This document shows, piece after piece, positions 62,801-64,000 of a stretch of DNA of 64,000 nt. The translations under genes and the position numbers were made by a program. The notes beneath the pieces were generated by a model. The model saw only the letters and a program-made list of their open reading frames with translations, made no database searches and had not been told where the DNA came from. The stretch lies in the NCBI GenBank assembly GCA_001566295.1, contig KQ964249.1:1302001-1366000 (forward strand), read 5' to 3'. Within the stretch, counting starts at the first letter, position 1. Each line of letters starts with the position of its first letter. Source of the DNA: Microdochium bolleyi (lineage: Eukaryota; Ascomycota; Sordariomycetes; Xylariales; Microdochiaceae).

Positions 62801-64000
62801 TTGTGACCGCGGGCTTACCACTACTGAGATGAGGCACCAAAAATGGCAAGGAAGCTATTCTGGTTGATGGGATGGTATTTGTAGCAGGTTGTGACAGGGA
62901 GAGGTGAGTGCGATTGCTGCAGTAGGCGCTGCTTGTCTTTGCGCTTCTGAGTGAAAGCCTTGAGATGTGGAACCGCGGCTGTCCTGACAGATAGACGCCG
63001 TGATCAGTGTAGAGCCAAGCTGGGTGTCATCGATGGCAGGCACTAAGAAGTATGCGTGGTGGAACATGGAGGACTGCCGATGAGACCATTGAAGCTACCC
63101 TCATCTTACAGAGAGTACGGAATACTGGCGACCGCACGCCCAGCTCCTGCAGACGGATACGAGGCTGGGTGCGAGCCGAGGAAGATAGCCCCTTCAGGCC
63201 GCGCTGGAGGACACGGAAATGGAGTCTCCCGCACGGCGCGGACGGCCCTGGCGGGCGCGAGCAGGGATTCGGCGGGCCACGGCAGAGATGGCCTGCAGGC
63301 CGGCTCTGCTCGCCGGATCGACGACAGGGATGCCTGCATCTCGCTCGCTTGGAGATCCTAGACCACTCTATGAGAGAATGCACGCAGTAGTGATGGCTGG
63401 CTTCAAACCAGTGCAGCAGCGGATAGAGCAATGCTCGGGGTCTGCCCGAAGAGCACCAGGGCACCAGCTCCTCGTTTGTGCTCTGGAATCGTCGGCCGGG
63501 CCGCACTGCAGGGCTGAATCTGATGGTGACAGGTCTCGACTTTTGGAAAACGGTGCAGGCGTCGGGAACAGGAGGATGTGGAGGACGTGGCGCCGGCGTG
63601 GGACGCACGCTAGAACACCGTACCTGAAACCCGTTTTTCTACGCAACGAGCTGGACCCGTGGGTCGCCCATACTGGGCAGTCTTTGTTCCACCTGCGCCA
63701 TCCCCTTTGGGACAGGAGCCATGCTCGTTCAAGGGTCCGTTGGTTCCTATTGTCCGATCTGGAAGGGAATTTCTCTTTCCTTGCGTGGCCGGTCACCCAA
63801 AAGGACCCAAAGGGGGTGGTGCTGTATCGAAGTAGCGTGACGGCCTAGCATCAACTAGTCACACCCGCTGACGCACACACCCCATCCTGACACTGTGGTT
63901 CTTATTGTGTATTGAGCCTGCGGTACGGTACAGGTCTGCGAGCCACCTACCATGCCAGCCGAGGGCTACTGCTCCTCACGGTTTCGAGTTGTCGTCAGCG
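59871..64000. other. Gene-poor right end, 4.1 kb without a recognised gene
   Basis: The first 300-500 bases should be the trehalase promoter and leader. The remainder has only frames under about 210 codons (longest 63219-63848, plus), all Arg-rich, with no family resemblance and no convincing exon chain. No tRNA, 5S rRNA or transposon ends were recognised. A rapidly evolving or multi-exon gene, or a non-coding RNA, could be missed. Confidence 0.45.

Noticed and set aside
63219..63848. 209-codon plus-strand frame near the right end
   Set aside because: Arg/Gly/Ala-rich composition, no recognisable motif, and comparable frames occur on the other strand.

Overview
The window is nuclear DNA from a filamentous ascomycete, most likely a Sordariomycete. 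The genes are monocistronic and lie on both strands. Most have short introns of about 54-166 bases with GTRNGT-type donors, CTAAC/CTGAC/CTAAT-like branch sites and YAG acceptors. The protein set is typical of mould fungi: IEC3 of the INO80 complex, a DUF3433 membrane protein, an FLC/TRP-like channel, a fused HIS7 and a frameshifting antizyme. I see no transposon, rRNA, CRISPR array or secondary-metabolite cluster.

Layout. 1-448 is the truncated 5' part of an FTA4-like kinetochore gene (-). An arrestin-like adaptor (+) and NADP-isocitrate dehydrogenase (-) follow, converging. 7.7-16.5 kb holds three minus-strand genes: a C2H2 finger protein, a GH127-type hydrolase and CCR4-NOT subunit NOT3/5. 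17.6-22.5 kb holds D-aminoacyl-tRNA deacylase (+), a Yippee protein (-) and ornithine decarboxylase antizyme (+). 23-36.5 kb holds HIS7 (-), a TFIIIC triple-barrel subunit (+), an F-box protein (+), endosulfine (+), MYG1 (-), IEC3 (+) and the SPOUT methyltransferase SFM1 (+). 38.2-46.1 kb holds an MFS sugar transporter (+), a VPS62-like protein (-) and an FLC-family channel (-). 49-60 kb holds a DUF3433 protein, isocitrate lyase and neutral trehalase, all on the minus strand. The last 4 kb has no recognisable gene.

Most genes are housekeeping and do not form a cluster. Several touch carbon and nutrient state: isocitrate lyase, NADP-isocitrate dehydrogenase, trehalase, the sugar transporter, the arrestin adaptor and endosulfine. 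They are scattered, so I infer no operon-like unit.

The most unusual content is in RNA processing and decoding. The sugar transporter has an apparent spliceosomal twin intron (stwintron), in which one intron splits the 5' splice site of another. The antizyme needs a programmed +1 frameshift at UCC-UGA, and the stop codon lies in a small inverted repeat. The F-box gene begins with 4-nt and 8-nt coding exons. TFIIIC and endosulfine each carry a stop-free intron whose length is a multiple of three. All exon junctions were worked out by hand from splice sites, reading frame and family conservation. They add up to whole codons but have not been checked against transcripts.
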